Made by a program: the position numbers and the translations under genes. This document shows positions 11,534 to 23,119 of a stretch of DNA of 64,000 bases, piece by piece. The DNA is taken from NCBI GenBank assembly GCA_905221605.1, contig CAJNDS010002357.1:1-64000 (forward strand), given 5' to 3'. The stretch's first letter is position 1. Every line of letters starts with the position of its first letter. The DNA comes from Symbiodinium natans. Lineage: Eukaryota; Sar; Dinophyceae; Suessiales; Symbiodiniaceae. The notes beneath the pieces are model-generated. The model saw only the letters and a program-made list of their open reading frames with translations, searched no databases and was not told where the DNA came from.

Positions 11534-11748
11534 CACACACACACACACACACAGACACACAGACACAGAGACACAGAGACACAGAGACACAGAGACACAG
11601 AGACACAGAGACACAGAGACACAGAGACACAGAGACACAGAGACACAGAGACAGAGACAGACAGACAGAGAGACACACAGAGACACACATACACACAGAG
11701 ACACACATACACACAGAGACACACAGACACACAGGGACACAGACACAC

Positions 11749-11779
<31 letters not shown>

Positions 11780-11780
11780 G
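11534..11780. repeat. Compound microsatellite, mainly (AGACACAG)n with (CA)n ends
   Basis: About 250 bp of AC, AGACACAG, CAGA and related units. Apparent ORFs here (HRDTETQ or CVSVSLC repeats) are translations of the repeat. Confidence 0.97.
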
Positions 11781-12196
11781 AGATTTTCACAGATGCACTA
11801 AAGAACTTTCTGGCCACACAGTTTCTTTAGCCAGTCCCCAAATGACAATGCTGTCTCCACATTGCCACTCGCGTGCCCAGCAAGAGTAAGTATTGGCTTT
11901 CCGCGGCTACGGTCCCGCGAGGGGCATGTGAGGCAAAGGTGGTACCGTGTTGTTCAGCTGCCCTTTTTTGTGTCTGCTGCCATTTTAGCTGCAATGACAA
12001 GAGCTAGTGGTAAAGCAGCGTCATCACTCTGAAGTTTCTGAAGCTAGCTGAGGACAACAGTAGGGTACTGTCCAGGTCCTTGCAAAAAGACAGTCATGGA
12101 GGACAAGGAATCTTTCGCATGTCCCTCGTTCAACCCCTCACGGAAGCCTCTATCTTCATTTTTGTCGGGTGCCCGGCCTGCCGTGCTCCGGAACTT

Positions 12197-13047
12197 TCAC
12201 CCTGCGAGGCGAGGCCCAGCAACCAGGTCGCATTTCTGGGGAGGAACCCCGAACTCAGGATCCCGAGTGTCTAGTTGGGAGTTGCCGAAGCCTTGGGTGG
12301 TCAAGTAAAGCGCATTCTGAGGCATCCCTGAACATGTAGGGTACCCATGGTTTCGCTTCTCTGTCCCCACGTATGCAGTCACAACTCGAGGCGGGTTTCC
12401 CTGGAGCCCAAAATGCACGAACTCTACCAGACAAAGACAACGCGCTTGTTCGGAGGGCCGCCTTGAGGTGCACAGCATGCAGTCCAACGGCAGCAGCCCC
12501 GACAAGGGACTCTGCAAGTGCATAGCAGCCACGAAAACCTCGACTCATGGCGAGAGTTGCCGTGTGCTGCACGTGGTGCACAACTTGAGTGAGACCTGCA
12601 ACTGGACAATGTGCACTTCGCTTAGATGCCAAAACTTGGGTCGTGAAGTCAGGAGCTGCTATCTGATTCATCTCGAGCCCCCTTGGCAAGAGCTGAGACA
12701 CCTTCGGCTTTGAGCAGCTGCAACGCCTTTGTGTAGTCCACGATTTCCAACCCAAGTGACCTTCTTGCATCACAGGCGGTCAAGAGGCAACACTTGATCA
12801 GAAACATCCGCAACAAACTGCGAGCCAAAAGCCTTAGAAAGACTCATGAAAGAATAGCAAAGAATGTAAAGGACCTAAAGGTCTGGCCCAGGTGCCCACC
12901 CTGGATCAACTGACGGACCTTTCCAAGGCGGTTGCCAGAGGCACAGTTGGATGCGGTAGTGCACATGCGCAACTGAACAATGTTTAGGTCATCCCTTTCT
13001 GTGATCCGGGTGGGTACCAGACAGAAAGCTAGAGGCCCAAGGCCCAA
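12197..13047 (-). CDS. Candidate exons, unknown protein
   Basis: Minus-strand frames give protein-like stretches at about 12200-12330 (NALYLTTQGFGNSQLDTRDP), 12430-12560 (RGFRGCYALAESLVGAAAVG) and 12880-13000 (ERDDLNIVQLRMCTTASNCA). They lie in different frames, so introns are implied, but junctions are not resolved. No family was recognised. Confidence 0.28.
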
Positions 13048-13059
13048 GACCTAAATTGC

Positions 13060-13690
13060 TTGCGAACATGCCGGCACGTGGGAAGCTCTGCCTTCAAGTG
13101 TGCCCAGAGGGCGCAAAGAAAACCCATCCCAAGCATCCGCCCAAGAGCCTTCTGCGTGAGGATGGATGCCAAAGCCACCGAGTCACTCACAGCTGCCTCC
13201 TCCAAACACCGTGCAGTGCAGGACGTGTCAGACTTCGCAAAAAGGCCTTTGAAACCAATGCCTGGTGACTAGTTTGAACATCAGTTCCTGCAGGCTCACA
13301 CAAGCGATTCGGAGTTGCAAAGATGGACATTCCTGCACAAGCCAAACGAAGTCAATGTGACCTCCAACGTCCCATGCCAGAAGCCACACGGCAACCCAGA
13401 AAGACACCGGGCTCCTTCGCGCCGGCCACGGAAAAGGTCAAGAAGGCTTCTGGCGTGCTGGGAACGCTCTCCGTGCACACCTCGCCTCCGAGGAAAAGGG
13501 CTCTGGTTCGAAGCTTCTCCGCCCAAAAAAAATCTGGTTTCAGAGCTTACTCATGCGCCCACTTTGGCTCTGTGCGACGTGTCCAACTGCGAAAAAACAA
13601 TTGATCAGCAAATTCGTTCGCCTTTCTGTGGGCCATGCTCTGCCCAACTGGCAGCAGCAATCAGCAGCATCAGCGACTGGAGGGCGACCT
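13060..13690 (+). CDS. Candidate exons including a CxxC...CxxC segment
   Basis: Plus-strand frames are protein-like at about 13130-13268 (AFCVRMDAKATESLTAASSK), 13400-13540 (EKVKKASGVLGTLSVHTSPP; basic and serine-rich) and 13555-13690 (LCDVSNCEKTIDQQIRSPFC followed by GPC). The last has four cysteines spaced like a small zinc knuckle and is followed by GC and GT donor-like sites. The product is unknown. Confidence 0.35.
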
Positions 13691-14339
13691 GAGGTAAGCT
13701 CCGAGGAACCGAACGGAACACGAGAAGAGCATGAGAGCAGCGAAATCAGTTTGGAAGCTTACCGATTGCCCGCTTTTTGGCGTAGTTGTAGTAGCTATGG
13801 GTAGCCATGCCGTAGCTTCGGTACTTGTACTGTCAAGTTGCAGATTTTCGCCACAACCGAAATGTGCTCCGAACTGTCATGAGAGCGGCATGCACTGAAA
13901 CATTGCGTAGGAGCAATCCAGGTCACACGTGCCTCACCCCCCAACACAACCTTGAACTTAGGCCAAATAGCTACTCCAGACTTCAATCCGAAACATCCTT
14001 CTAAAAATTTTCTGGGGCCCTGGAGCTGAGCCATGCACTTCCGCCTGTCCGTCGGGCGGGGCGTGAGTCAGGTCCACCGGCTCCATGGCAGTACCAGGAC
14101 CTGTAGGTGGAGCCTCCGAGCGTTGGCTAAGCCCTTCCAAAAAGAAGAGGGGGCTTGATTGAGTCCAGGCCCGTGGGCCTGGGGCGTAGACTGAGGTCGT
14201 TTTGCACGCGTTTGGCATCGTAATTGCTATGCCCGGAATCAACAATACTCGCCTTTGTCTCGGGGTGGTGCTTGAAATCTTGGGCACTGCCCCATCGCAC
14301 CAAGGGGATACTGTATCGTGTGTGGGGACTCGGCTACCG

Positions 14340-14530
14340 TGCTCATTCTTAAATATAAGAGTTTGCAATAAAGACCAAATACTTTCAACATCTTTCTTTA
14401 TACTTGGGTTAATACTATCAACATTGGAACATTTACTATAATTTTGAAAATTATCACAACTACTTGCATTCTGATTATTATCATTGTTATGATTATTATT
14501 AAGTATTTGCATTACTAACTAAGATAGTAA
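14340..14530. other. AT-rich island with an Asn-rich minus-strand reading frame
   Basis: A sharp local rise in A+T in otherwise balanced DNA. On the minus strand it opens MQILNNNHNNDNNQNASS and runs on through KKDVESIWSLLQTLIFKNEH before re-entering GC-balanced sequence. Codon use resembles the AT-rich element at 217-1377 rather than the exons around it. It may be a fragment of an AT-rich mobile or foreign element. No inverted repeats were seen at its edges. Confidence 0.45.
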
Positions 14531-14749
14531 ACAGTGCTTGCCGCTTCTGATTGTTGGGTGATTTTTCACAGGCCGAGCGCACCCTGGTCCATCCCGCCCA
14601 CACACGCACACATGTCAAGAATACATCTTGGCTGCTGTGTCGCTCTGTCTGCGCAAAGCCACACAGACGGGTGAACACAGACCTTGAGCTAACGCATCGC
14701 AAACAACAAACAGGCATAGTAGCAAGCGGATCATGTTTCGGTTTGCTCT

Positions 14750-15485
14750 GGTCTCAATACGTCCCAATACCCTGGCCGTTCCTGAAGAGAACAAGATCCG
14801 GTTTCAGTAGTTCTCGCCTTGTCCAGCTCTGAAGCGCAGAGCCAGTCCACCTCAAGCAGGGGCTGTTCGCATGAAGGGGCCGTTTGGGGGCGTCTAAGGA
14901 CCAAGGATTTTCTGTCATTCCAGCATCCCAACTGCAAAGGCACCAGACTCGCGTAGGGCACGAAATCCTTGGCCACGAAGCCTGCCACATCCCAGAGCTG
15001 GTCCTTAACTTAAGCATCACTTTGGCAGAGGTTTCGTAGGAATTCTGATTTGCTGGCGCCATCCTTTGCTACCTTTTGTTCGCTCTACCGGCTCTACCGC
15101 CTTAACAAGAAAACGAGAGAGACAACTTGCGTGAAAGGGCAAGCAGCCACGTGCTCCTTGACAAAGCCAGCCTCGCCGGGTGGCTGAGGGGGTTTGGGTG
15201 GTCCAGGAGTTCAGACGGCAGGTGCAGTCCACAAAATATTGGTCACCGTGCTTAAAGCTTGCACGGTGTGATTCCTGAAGCGCTTCTTGGCGTCTCGCTA
15301 AGAGCAACATATGTGCCAACAGCCAACTGGTTGTCATGCTTAACTACGCCGCCTGCAAAACTCCCTGACGGTGAGGGTCCGGCCTTGAGCAGTAGCCTGT
15401 GCAGTAGGGGCTGCGATACAAGCCCGTTCTTTTTCTTGTCGAAGGCGCGGAAAATGGTCAGCAGCTCTTCTTTATCACTCGCCAT
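14750..15485 (-). CDS. EF-hand-like protein, 5' exon and possible downstream exon
   Basis: A start codon at 15485 opens MASDKEELLTIFRAFDKKKN then GLVSQPLLHRLL, which matches the helix-loop-helix of a calmodulin/centrin-type EF-hand. The loop is degenerate: D at position 1 and N at 5 are present, but Leu replaces the usual Glu at 12. The exon probably ends at 15370 (GT donor). A second minus exon begins at 15003 (AAG acceptor): DQLWDVAGFVAKDFVPYASL, with a GGGATGCTGGA donor-like site identical to the GA donor used by the kinase gene. Whether both belong to one gene is inferred from strand and order. Calcium binding by this first hand is doubtful. Confidence 0.5.
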
Positions 15486-16085
15486 GGCTCGGTGATGAGA
15501 ACGATGGGTGGCTGCGGGCTTGAATCTGCGGAAAGCAACGTTCACGAAGTTCTTCTCTCGTTCGAGCAAGACGTCTTTTGGCTACTTGTGTTGAAAGCTA
15601 AATTGAGCTGCTGAAGGCACCCCATTGTGGAGGCACAGTTGTTTATAGGCCTGTTTATTTTGTGCTTGCTTTTTCTTGGAGTGGGGTGTGGGGGGAAGTT
15701 TATGTTATGGGTCGTGTTGGCTTTTTGCCTTTGCCTGTCTCTTGCTGCCCTGAAATCGCCTTCGGCTTTCGCTGATGCCTCCGATCCCTGCTCCCTCCAA
15801 TCCCCCCCCCCACTCTTTGAAGCCGTGCAAAGCTTGCTTTAACCATGTGGCCTCCGACCCCACAAGAAACACTGACAAGGTACTCAATTTCGATGTGGTA
15901 ATGAGTTGCAAAATGCGCAGCACAAATTTTCACAAACAACTAAAGTAATTCTGGAACCCCTCCAATCTTTCCTGCAAGTGCAGAGCATCTGCAGCCCAAG
16001 CCTCCTGGAAGGACTCTTCTGGCTTCCTGACACGACCGGCGCAGCTTCAACACACAGAATAGCCTAGGATTTGACCCAGAAGCAT

Positions 16086-16102
16086 CCTAAACCCTAAACC
16101 CT
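16086..16102. repeat. CCCTAAA tract followed by a T-run and acceptor
   Basis: Two units then CTTTTTTCATTAG. The tract ends 11 nt before the predicted exon at 16114. Confidence 0.85.
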
Positions 16103-16113
16103 TTTTTCATTAG

Positions 16114-16232
16114 GGTCTCGACTGCTGCCCTTTCTGCCCAGACCGTTCCCACACCACAGTGCCTATGACTGCAGGGCCATCCCAGAAAATAGAAGGAATA
16201 ACCGTGGAAGGACATGTTTCTGTCACGTGCAT
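16114..16232 (+). CDS. Predicted internal exon, cysteine-containing
   Basis: A textbook acceptor (T6-CATTAG) and a GTGAGA donor bound 119 nt with one open frame: GLDCCPFCPDRSHTTVPMTA and QKIEGITVEGHVSVTC. The CCPFC cluster could bind metal. The minus strand is also open across about 16190-16370 and 16390-16511 (SVSGAKVDFGSENLGLEFTR and RAEAQGRGVPLVELYQLP), so the strand is not certain. The splice signals favour plus. Confidence 0.45.
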
Positions 16233-16630
16233 GTGAGAAAGACGTGACCATGTGCTTCGCAGCCTTAGCAGAAGGAAAGAAACCACAAGACAAGTCTCGG
16301 GTAAACTCAAGCCCCAAATTTTCGGACCCAAAATCCACTTTCGCCCCTGATACTGACCGAGGCTTGGCCACTTAGTCTTCAGTCCTCTGAAGCTTTGCCA
16401 CGTCTTACGTGGCAATTGGTATAGCTCAACTAGAGGCACCCCGCGTCCTTGTGCTTCCGCCCGGAGACTCTTGCAGCGGCAAGCTCGCCAGTGTTGCTGC
16501 CTGGGTCCCATCTACTTCATCTACTCCTGCCGTACCCTGTAGCTTCTGGCTGAAAGGTGATTTCGCTACGATGAGCCCACTACCAAACAAGGGCGGGCCA
16601 GGAGATTTAAGTTCATAGAATGGCCAATCT

Positions 16631-16741
16631 GGGGGTGTCCGAACTTATGGGTACATTATTTGGGTCCTTATTACAAGGGAATCTAACTATTTGGGGGTCT
16701 ATACCAGGGGTCCCCTATTATCCCTATTTTCGGACACCCCC
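16631..16741. mobile_element. MITE-like element, family B copy 1
   Basis: The ends GGGGGTGTCCGAA and TTCGGACACCCCC are inverted repeats. The whole 111 bp aligns with the reverse complement of 60921-61023, including an internal ACTATTTGGGGG. No coding capacity. Confidence 0.75.
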
Positions 16742-17049
16742 CTATGCCAGTACCTTGAGGCCGCAGCTTGGGCCTTCGCCGCCAAGCCGTCCTTCGGTGC
16801 CTCTGCCTGCATCTGAGAGAGCACCTGCATCCCGACTTCTCGACTAGAAGCCAGTGAATCACCACCCGCTGTCCCTGACTGTTCCTTCGTGGCGCAAAGA
16901 CAACGAAAAGCAGCCGAGGTGCAGTGCCAGTATGTGCCAGTACAGTATGGTCTCATGTCAATTGTTTGCAATTCTCAGATACGCTAATTCTGCAGCAGCC
17001 CTGCCACTGAATCTCCTGACTCAGCACATCATCCCATCATATCTCCACC

Positions 17050-18300
17050 TCTGCTTATGATCAGTAGCTCTCAAGCCCTCCCCTTCACATCAAACGGTGT
17101 CAGGGCGCCGCCTCCTGGCTTTCCGAGGGCAGAGTGCCCTCTTCTCTTGCAAGGCCCCTCGGCAAGGCTTCTTCGCGCGCGCGCGCGCATTGAAAGAGTT
17201 CACGTGGAAGCTTGTCGGTTGTGGGTCACAGAGGAAACTCAACGTGCGAAGCTCTGAACTTTTTGGAGCTGCTGCGCCAAACGAACCTCTAAACTCTTAA
17301 CCGCCTAAACCCGAAAGAACCCAAAACCCTTGAGACCCGTGAGATCCCAAGGTCCTCGGAGCCGGTCGCCCTTGACTCGTCTTTAACATGGTTTAACCCC
17401 CCTCCTCCATTTTTAAACCCCGGCATCTCTTTGCTGAATCCCCCTCATGGAGATGCCATGGTTCAGTCTTGGGCATCTTGGGCCACATGCATTGTTGCGT
17501 GTGGGTTCAAGACGCCGAAGACTGGGAGGAGGGGTTAAAAGAAGAGTGGGGGTGGGTTAGAAAAAAGCTCGGGGGGGTTGTGGGGATGGGGGGGGGGCAT
17601 GTGGGAAAGCGCGAAGAGAGGCCTGTAGCTATCCTGTATTTCCCATGAAAGGGGGGATGAAAGACTTGTGGAGAAAACCTATTTTTTCTCAAGCTTGCGA
17701 GAAAATAGTATTTAAGTAATTTAAGAGCGGGGGGCTGCTTTGGGGGTCAAGGAAAAGGAGGGGTCAAGAAGAAGGTGGAGAGCGTCCAACAAAAAGCTGG
17801 ACCTTCATCAAAGCCAGACTCTGCCAAGTAGCGGCTCTTCGGCCGCGTCGCTTTCTTCGGCGTCGTCCTCTGCATCCTGATCCTCGACTCGTGCAAGTCG
17901 CTACGTAGGCTGCTCGGCGATTTGACTTTGGTCGTGGTTTAGACGCGGATCACAGCGGGGGCTCAGTTCACTGACCACTAGGTCGCGAAGGCAAGATGGG
18001 TGGGCCTGTGTCATGCTATTCCGTGTGAGATGACGCCCGGGGTCAAGGAAACAACAGCTTAATCCCAACTCTTGAAGTCAAATGCCGGCAGCATTCTCTG
18101 GATGCCTTCGAGGTCTTTGTCGGGCGTCTATGTGTCAACTTCTTGGATTGTGTGCATGCGTGCTGTGTCCACGTCTTGGTCTTCATTGTCAAGCATATCT
18201 ATGTGCAACCGCATGCCACACAACAAGTAAGTCTCACGATTGCTCTGCAAAAAAAATGACCGGTGCTTTGTAAACCACAGTTCGGTTTGAAGGAGGCGTC
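17050..18300. other. No gene recognised; G-rich and CG-repeat tracts
   Basis: Contains a (GC)n run at about 17176-17190 and G-rich runs at about 17567-17600. No frame here looked convincingly coding on either strand. Confidence 0.4.
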
Positions 18301-18364
18301 CTTAGTGCCACGGCCTTTGCGCTTCCCCCTCCGCCGCCGACGTCGCCTCGGTGGCACAGCCAGA

Positions 18365-18473
18365 CCCAAAGGGTCCTAAGTGCCAGTATGAGGGAGACTT
18401 ACCCAAACTATAGTAACAATTCCCATCAGGGAAACCGTACTTTCTACTATGTAGGTACTTGGGACCCTTTGGG
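18365..18473. mobile_element. MITE-like element with about 20-bp inverted ends
   Basis: CCCAAAGGGTCCTAAGTGCC at the left and GGTACTTGGGACCCTTTGGG at the right are inverted repeats (18 of 20 pair). AGA flanks both ends and may be a 3-bp target duplication. The element has no coding capacity and may be related to family B elements (shared CTATAGTTTGGG-like core). Confidence 0.7.
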
Positions 18474-18568
18474 AGAAGCTTCAACGCTTTGTTCGGATCA
18501 CTCAGGGTTTGGAAAGATTTGGACTTGCATCTTGGAAACTCGAATTTTGCAAAATTTTGCATAAGCAG

Positions 18569-18825
18569 TCATGACTTGCTAGCGCGTTGAAGCACACCAA
18601 CTCCAGGTATCAAGTCTGGGTCTCCGAAGGCATATGCCAAACAGAGAGCACCAGGGTTGGTGATGTGAGCAGACTTGAAAGTCAAGAGGGCCTCCACATT
18701 GAACTCTCAAAAAGACTTCATAGCCACTTCATGACTGTTCGGCTCAAGCAAATGAAGGTGTCCGAAACGTTCAGCAGCAGCTGCAGCCAGCGACAAGCCG
18801 AGTCCGTGATTGGCACAGTTTTCAA
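18569..18825 (-). pseudogene. Protein-like segment interrupted by an in-frame TGA
   Basis: From an AAG acceptor at 18826 the minus strand reads ENCANHGLGLSLAAAAAERF, HLLEPNSHEVAMKSF, then TGA (18709-18707). It continues in the same frame as EFNVEALLTFKSAHITNPGA and CLAYAFGDPDLIPGVGVLQR to a second stop at 18569. The quality of the reading on both sides of the stop suggests a nonsense mutation, readthrough or a selenocysteine codon. No intron can remove the TGA without an unusually tiny size. The product was not recognised. Confidence 0.4.
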
Positions 18826-18999
18826 CTTAAAGAACTTAAAGAACACCCCAAACCCCCAAACAGAAGCCAGGGGCGAGATCTTTGCTAGGGTCCATAGCCC
18901 CAGCCGCTCTCTGAGCTGAAAGCGCCCGAAAGCAACCCTCAAGACCTTATACGCCAAACTCCACATTGACCCAACCGGGCTTAGGAGCTTCTTCTTGCC

Positions 19000-20070
19000 T
19001 TCGGCAGGATCCTCCTCCTGCAGCTCCTCTTCTGCCTCCCCAGCTGGATTTACATATCTTGGTGGGCAAAGATGGGTGAAGAATCCTGCGGTACCCTGAC
19101 GGCCTCGATGACTCGTGATTTGTCAACCAACAAAAGAGACATGTTTCGTAATGTTTCTGGCGGGTCCTACGCCTGACAGGCGGGTTGTGGGGCCTGTTCG
19201 ATGATTATGTCCATGTTCACGTGCGAATGGCCAGCGCATCCATGCCCGCACGATGGTTCCGCCCATGCTACCAGTGCGCGCGAATAGGCAGGGCATCTAT
19301 GCCCGCACGATGATTGCGCCCATGTCACTCATGGGTTGGATTTGGGGGATGTACGAGTTTAGGGGTTTAGGATTTGCTGGATGTAAGAGTTTCCAGATTT
19401 AGGATTTGCTGGATATGGAAGTTTACGGATGTCGGATTTGTGGCAGATAAAACCTCATCTGGAGTCATGCTTTCAGCATCTGGGATATTAGAAGTTTATG
19501 GATACAGCTTCTTGTTAGACAAAAAGAGTTTATGGATTTAGGATGGAAGATAAGACTTTAGTTTGTTTTCGGGTTGCAATGTTTTGACAATTTAAGGCGC
19601 ATTGTTTAGGGATGTAAGAGTTGGGAGTGCGAGGCTTAGAAGGAGTTGTCGGGGACAAAGTGGACATGACAGTGCACCTAAACTCCTACCCGATGGTAGT
19701 CGAAGATGTTGATGTCATGCCGTTTTGTGTTTGCTGGTGTTACTACGTGCGGCTTCGCGGCCAAAAGCAAATTGTCTGAGACACAGCCGAAGCCGCTAGC
19801 CTTCTTGCTGTTGATGTTCTTCATAAGCCGATAGGAAAATTCACGGCGTTCTGAAAGATTACGTGGGCTCTAAGGGCTCCATCGCATTCACAGTGCTTGG
19901 GTTTCATAAGGCTTCATAAGGTTAAACAGGGTTTCCGACACCATGTGCTTTCGCAATCGCGGCATGGCATTGCAGGAAGTTTCATGGTTAGCCAGGGTTT
20001 CATAAAGATGCTTCAAAGGATTTCATCGCATTCGTAGGATTGCATAAGGTGTCGGGTTTGCGCCTCACAA
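19000..20070. other. Gene-poor, rich in degenerate TTTAGGG/GGATTT derivatives
   Basis: Repeated motifs such as GTTTAGGATTTGCTGGAT, AGTTTATGGATTTAGGAT and GGGTTTCATAAGG suggest decayed telomere-like or minisatellite DNA. No convincing exon was seen. Confidence 0.5.
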
Positions 20071-20074
20071 ATTT

Positions 20075-20299
20075 TCACCAAGTTGCATTGGCCTTTTCAG
20101 GGTTCTTTTGGCATGTCGTGAGTTGTCTTAGGATTTCTTGCAACTCATAGCTGTGTCCTTCTCTTTCCTTCTTCTTTCCTTCCTTCCATCCTTGCTTTTC
20201 TGCCTTCCTCTGCGCGGGAGTTTGTGTTTTTCCGATTGAAGGCAAATTCGCTGACACCAGACGGACGGGCGCCTTAGGACAGTATGGCAGGCACCACAC
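20075..20299 (-). CDS. Candidate lysine/glutamate-rich exon
   Basis: The minus-strand frame reads APVRLVSANLPSIGKTQTPA, then KAEKQGWKEGKKKEREG and SYELQEILRQLTTCQKNPEK. It is strongly charged and may form a coiled coil. No junction or family could be established. The plus strand is pyrimidine-rich here, so the composition could be partly a low-complexity effect. Confidence 0.25.
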   Translation of the reverse strand: MWCLPYCPKAPVRLVSANLPSIGKTQTPAQRKAEKQGWKEGKKKEREGHSYELQEILRQLTTCQKNPEKANATW

Positions 20300-21389
20300 G
20301 GAGGGCTGGGGCTTAAGGCAGTTAGGTTTTTTGTGCTTGTCCTGGGAACTTTCAAGAATTGCGCTTGGCAGGGCTTCCTTGCATGTTTGCGTGTCTAAGG
20401 GTGCTTAGGGCTTAGGGTTTGGTCTTCTAGGGTCTTTCAGTTTGCGGCGGATGGTTTGGAGTTAGGTTTGGGGCTTTTAAGGAGTACTGGTTTCTGGTTT
20501 GTACTGTAGGGCTTCTTGTTGGCCGGGTTGAGGATTTTCTTTCTTTGTCTTCCTTCCTTGCTTCATCAAGCGAGAACTCCGGTTGAAAGGTCAACACTAA
20601 GCATGGCTGCTGCACAGGTGCTGACAACACGGATCGAAAGCAGTCATGTCAAGATAGAAAAGGGCAAAGTATGTGCCTGCGCATCGGGTGCCGCACTCTG
20701 CTGCATCGCTTGCAGCTGCTGCTGGATCAGATGCTGCTCCAGCACCTTGCTGCTCCGATTCCACTACTCGAATACCAGCTTGTTAATTCGTGCCAGCGAG
20801 TGCACTGAAACGAAATGCCTGCTGTGCCGCGCCTGATGGGTGTGTATTTGCGGAGGGTGTTCGTGACTTCCTGCAGCAAACAGCAGCAAACTCGCCGACA
20901 CTGTTCTGATAAGCTCATGAATTTAATCGCCTCCCATGCCGAGATACTTCCAACGGGTCAAGCAACAAATTGGCAAAAATGAGTCACTCCTAGGGTCCTG
21001 AGGCATCTGCTGCTCCGAAATTACTTGGAGCACTGGTCTCGCTATTGGCGAACTGTGGGCTCGAGGTGGGCCTGGCCGTAGATTTGTAGGGCAAGGCTGT
21101 ATGATGCCATCGCACACAGGTGGGCTTTTAGAGGCTGTCTGGACTGCACAGACTCAGTTGGTGAGTTTCTTCTGGCTGTGGTGCACTCATACACAGCGTG
21201 GTCAGCAATGCCAGGTGAACCAGAACGAACCACTGACTTGGCAAGACTTGATCTTGTGCAAAGAGGAAGAAAGGAAAAGAAAGGGGCCTTCCACCAGCCT
21301 CGGAACTGTCTTGTGATCGGCAATCTCCGTGAGGACATGTTGGGGTTCGCTTGTTGAGGCCCCGACTTTCGAACACTGGCTTCTTGAAA

Positions 21390-21754
21390 TCAAAAACGCC
21401 CTGACTTAGAAACAGCACGTGGAATCTGCGTCCAGATTCCAAAAAAAAGTGGATGGGTGTCTTCGTTGGCAGCTGACCTATCCATGGCGCAGGCGCCCCT
21501 GCAGTTGAAGTGATTGGCAGGGAATCCAGTTACGCTGTGCCATCGCTTGACGTGCCAACGACTTGCATATCGCAATGTACAGGCACGCACAGACACCTTT
21601 GAAGTTTGTAACTGCGTGTTGCCTTCAGCCATGTGCCATGCCGAAATTGGGTAACAAGCAGCGACTGGAAGGGTGCAGAGTGATGCCGGCCATCCGGCTT
21701 TGAGCTGTCAGACCTTTCGAAGTGCCCCTTGTGGATGTATCTCACCTCACCCAA
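21390..21754 (-). CDS. Candidate exons, unknown protein
   Basis: Two adjacent minus-strand readings look protein-like: about 21620-21754 (GEVRYIHKGHFERSDSSKPD, FQSLLVTQFRHGTWL) and about 21400-21590 (VKRWHSVTGFPANHF, MDRSAANEDTHPLFFGIWTQ). They are in different frames, which implies an intron between them. No domain was recognised. Confidence 0.25.
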
Positions 21755-22049
21755 AAAGAGTATGCATCACCCCAAATAGACTTTGCATCGCAAAAATCAA
21801 CATCAATCCCCAAGTAGACGCTGCGTTTGAAGCAGCGGTCAGGAACACGCCCAAACCTCGCCTGTGTGGAAGAGTCCACGGCGCCATGGTTTGCTCTTGT
21901 ATTTATGCCAGAAATCAATGGAAAGAGTCAGTGTTTTCAAGCAACTGTGTTCAGGTTGCTGGTGATGCTGGCCGGTGTCATTCCGTGGGTACATGAGTCT
22001 GCTCTAGACCAAAACGTGAGATACACCTACCCCGTTGTGCCAAGGTAGT

Positions 22050-23062
22050 TTGCCAACCATGCCGGCGCAGCAGGAAGCAGAGCGGCGTCTGTGGAGGAGG
22101 CTGCGCTGGCTGCACAGGCAGCGCAGGCAGGCACTGCATCATGGTGGCCTCCGGGAGGGTGCGCTTACTCAGCGACTTCTAGAAGGGACATAGTGCAGAT
22201 TTGCACAGATTCGGCAGAACCTTGAACCTGAGCGTGATACAGCCATAGAGTTGAGCATGATGGGTTGTACCACGCCCGCTTGGAGGGGAATTCCAGGCCC
22301 TGAAACCCCCAAGATCCTCCACGAGCACCTCAGTCGGAGGTAGCCCAGGAGGCGCAAATGCGTATGCCCAGTCGGCCGGCACCTAGGTTCTTTGATCTTT
22401 CGATGTTCTGCTCGGATATTGGAGTTGCAGGGCTTGTTGAAGTTCATGGAGTTTAGTGGGGTTTCTCATGGGTGCTACAGGATTTCTTTCCGGGTCAGGT
22501 GTGTCTACTTCTTGGTCATTCATCTGTCGGGGTCCCTGACGACCTGCCACTCCGTAAAGGGTTTCGGCTCTCGCACTCGCACAAGGCAGGCAAGGATTCT
22601 GTTCGAAGGTCCGTCTTCTAGAAAGCGTCAGGATTCCATTGAAGGGTTCAGGCTTTAGGGGTCTGACTCCCATTTCATTTAATTTTGGGCTTTGAAGTTC
22701 GTCTGAGGGTTCAGGGTGGCTTCGAGGCTAGAGTTTAGGAGCCTCCTCTACTTAGGGCCAATTAGGCTGCGGCCATAACTTTTGAAAATTTGCTGGCCTT
22801 GCGCAGTCTCGGTCTTTTTCAGTTGGCTTGAGAATGGGGATTCTCTTTCTCTTCTTCTGCCCTGCAGGGGGCGACAGTCGTCGACTGGCTACCTTCTTTC
22901 ACCCGCCTTCATTATTCTTACCTGTCCGAAGCCTGCCCCAACTCCCCCTCTGTCTAGCCTGTCTTATCGGGGCTCGCATTCCCCCTCTCCCTCCCTCCCT
23001 CCCGGCCTGCCTGCCTGCCTCCCTCCCGCTCTCTCGCTCTCTCGCGTCTTTCTCTCTCTCTC

Positions 23063-23119
<57 letters not shown>

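Noticed and set aside
11319-11830. Cys/Val-Ser or HRDTETQ repeat proteins
   Set aside because: Translations of the AGACACAG microsatellite; all frames stay open because of the repeat.
15627-15842. Small membrane protein on the plus strand
   Set aside because: Hydrophobic frame in T/G-rich DNA without splice or start context; the minus strand is equally open.
21860-22010. PAQR/adiponectin-receptor-like plus-strand segment (FRLLVMLAGVIPWVHESA)
   Set aside because: A single hydrophobic stretch with a G-x-IP-x-H pattern is too little to support the family.
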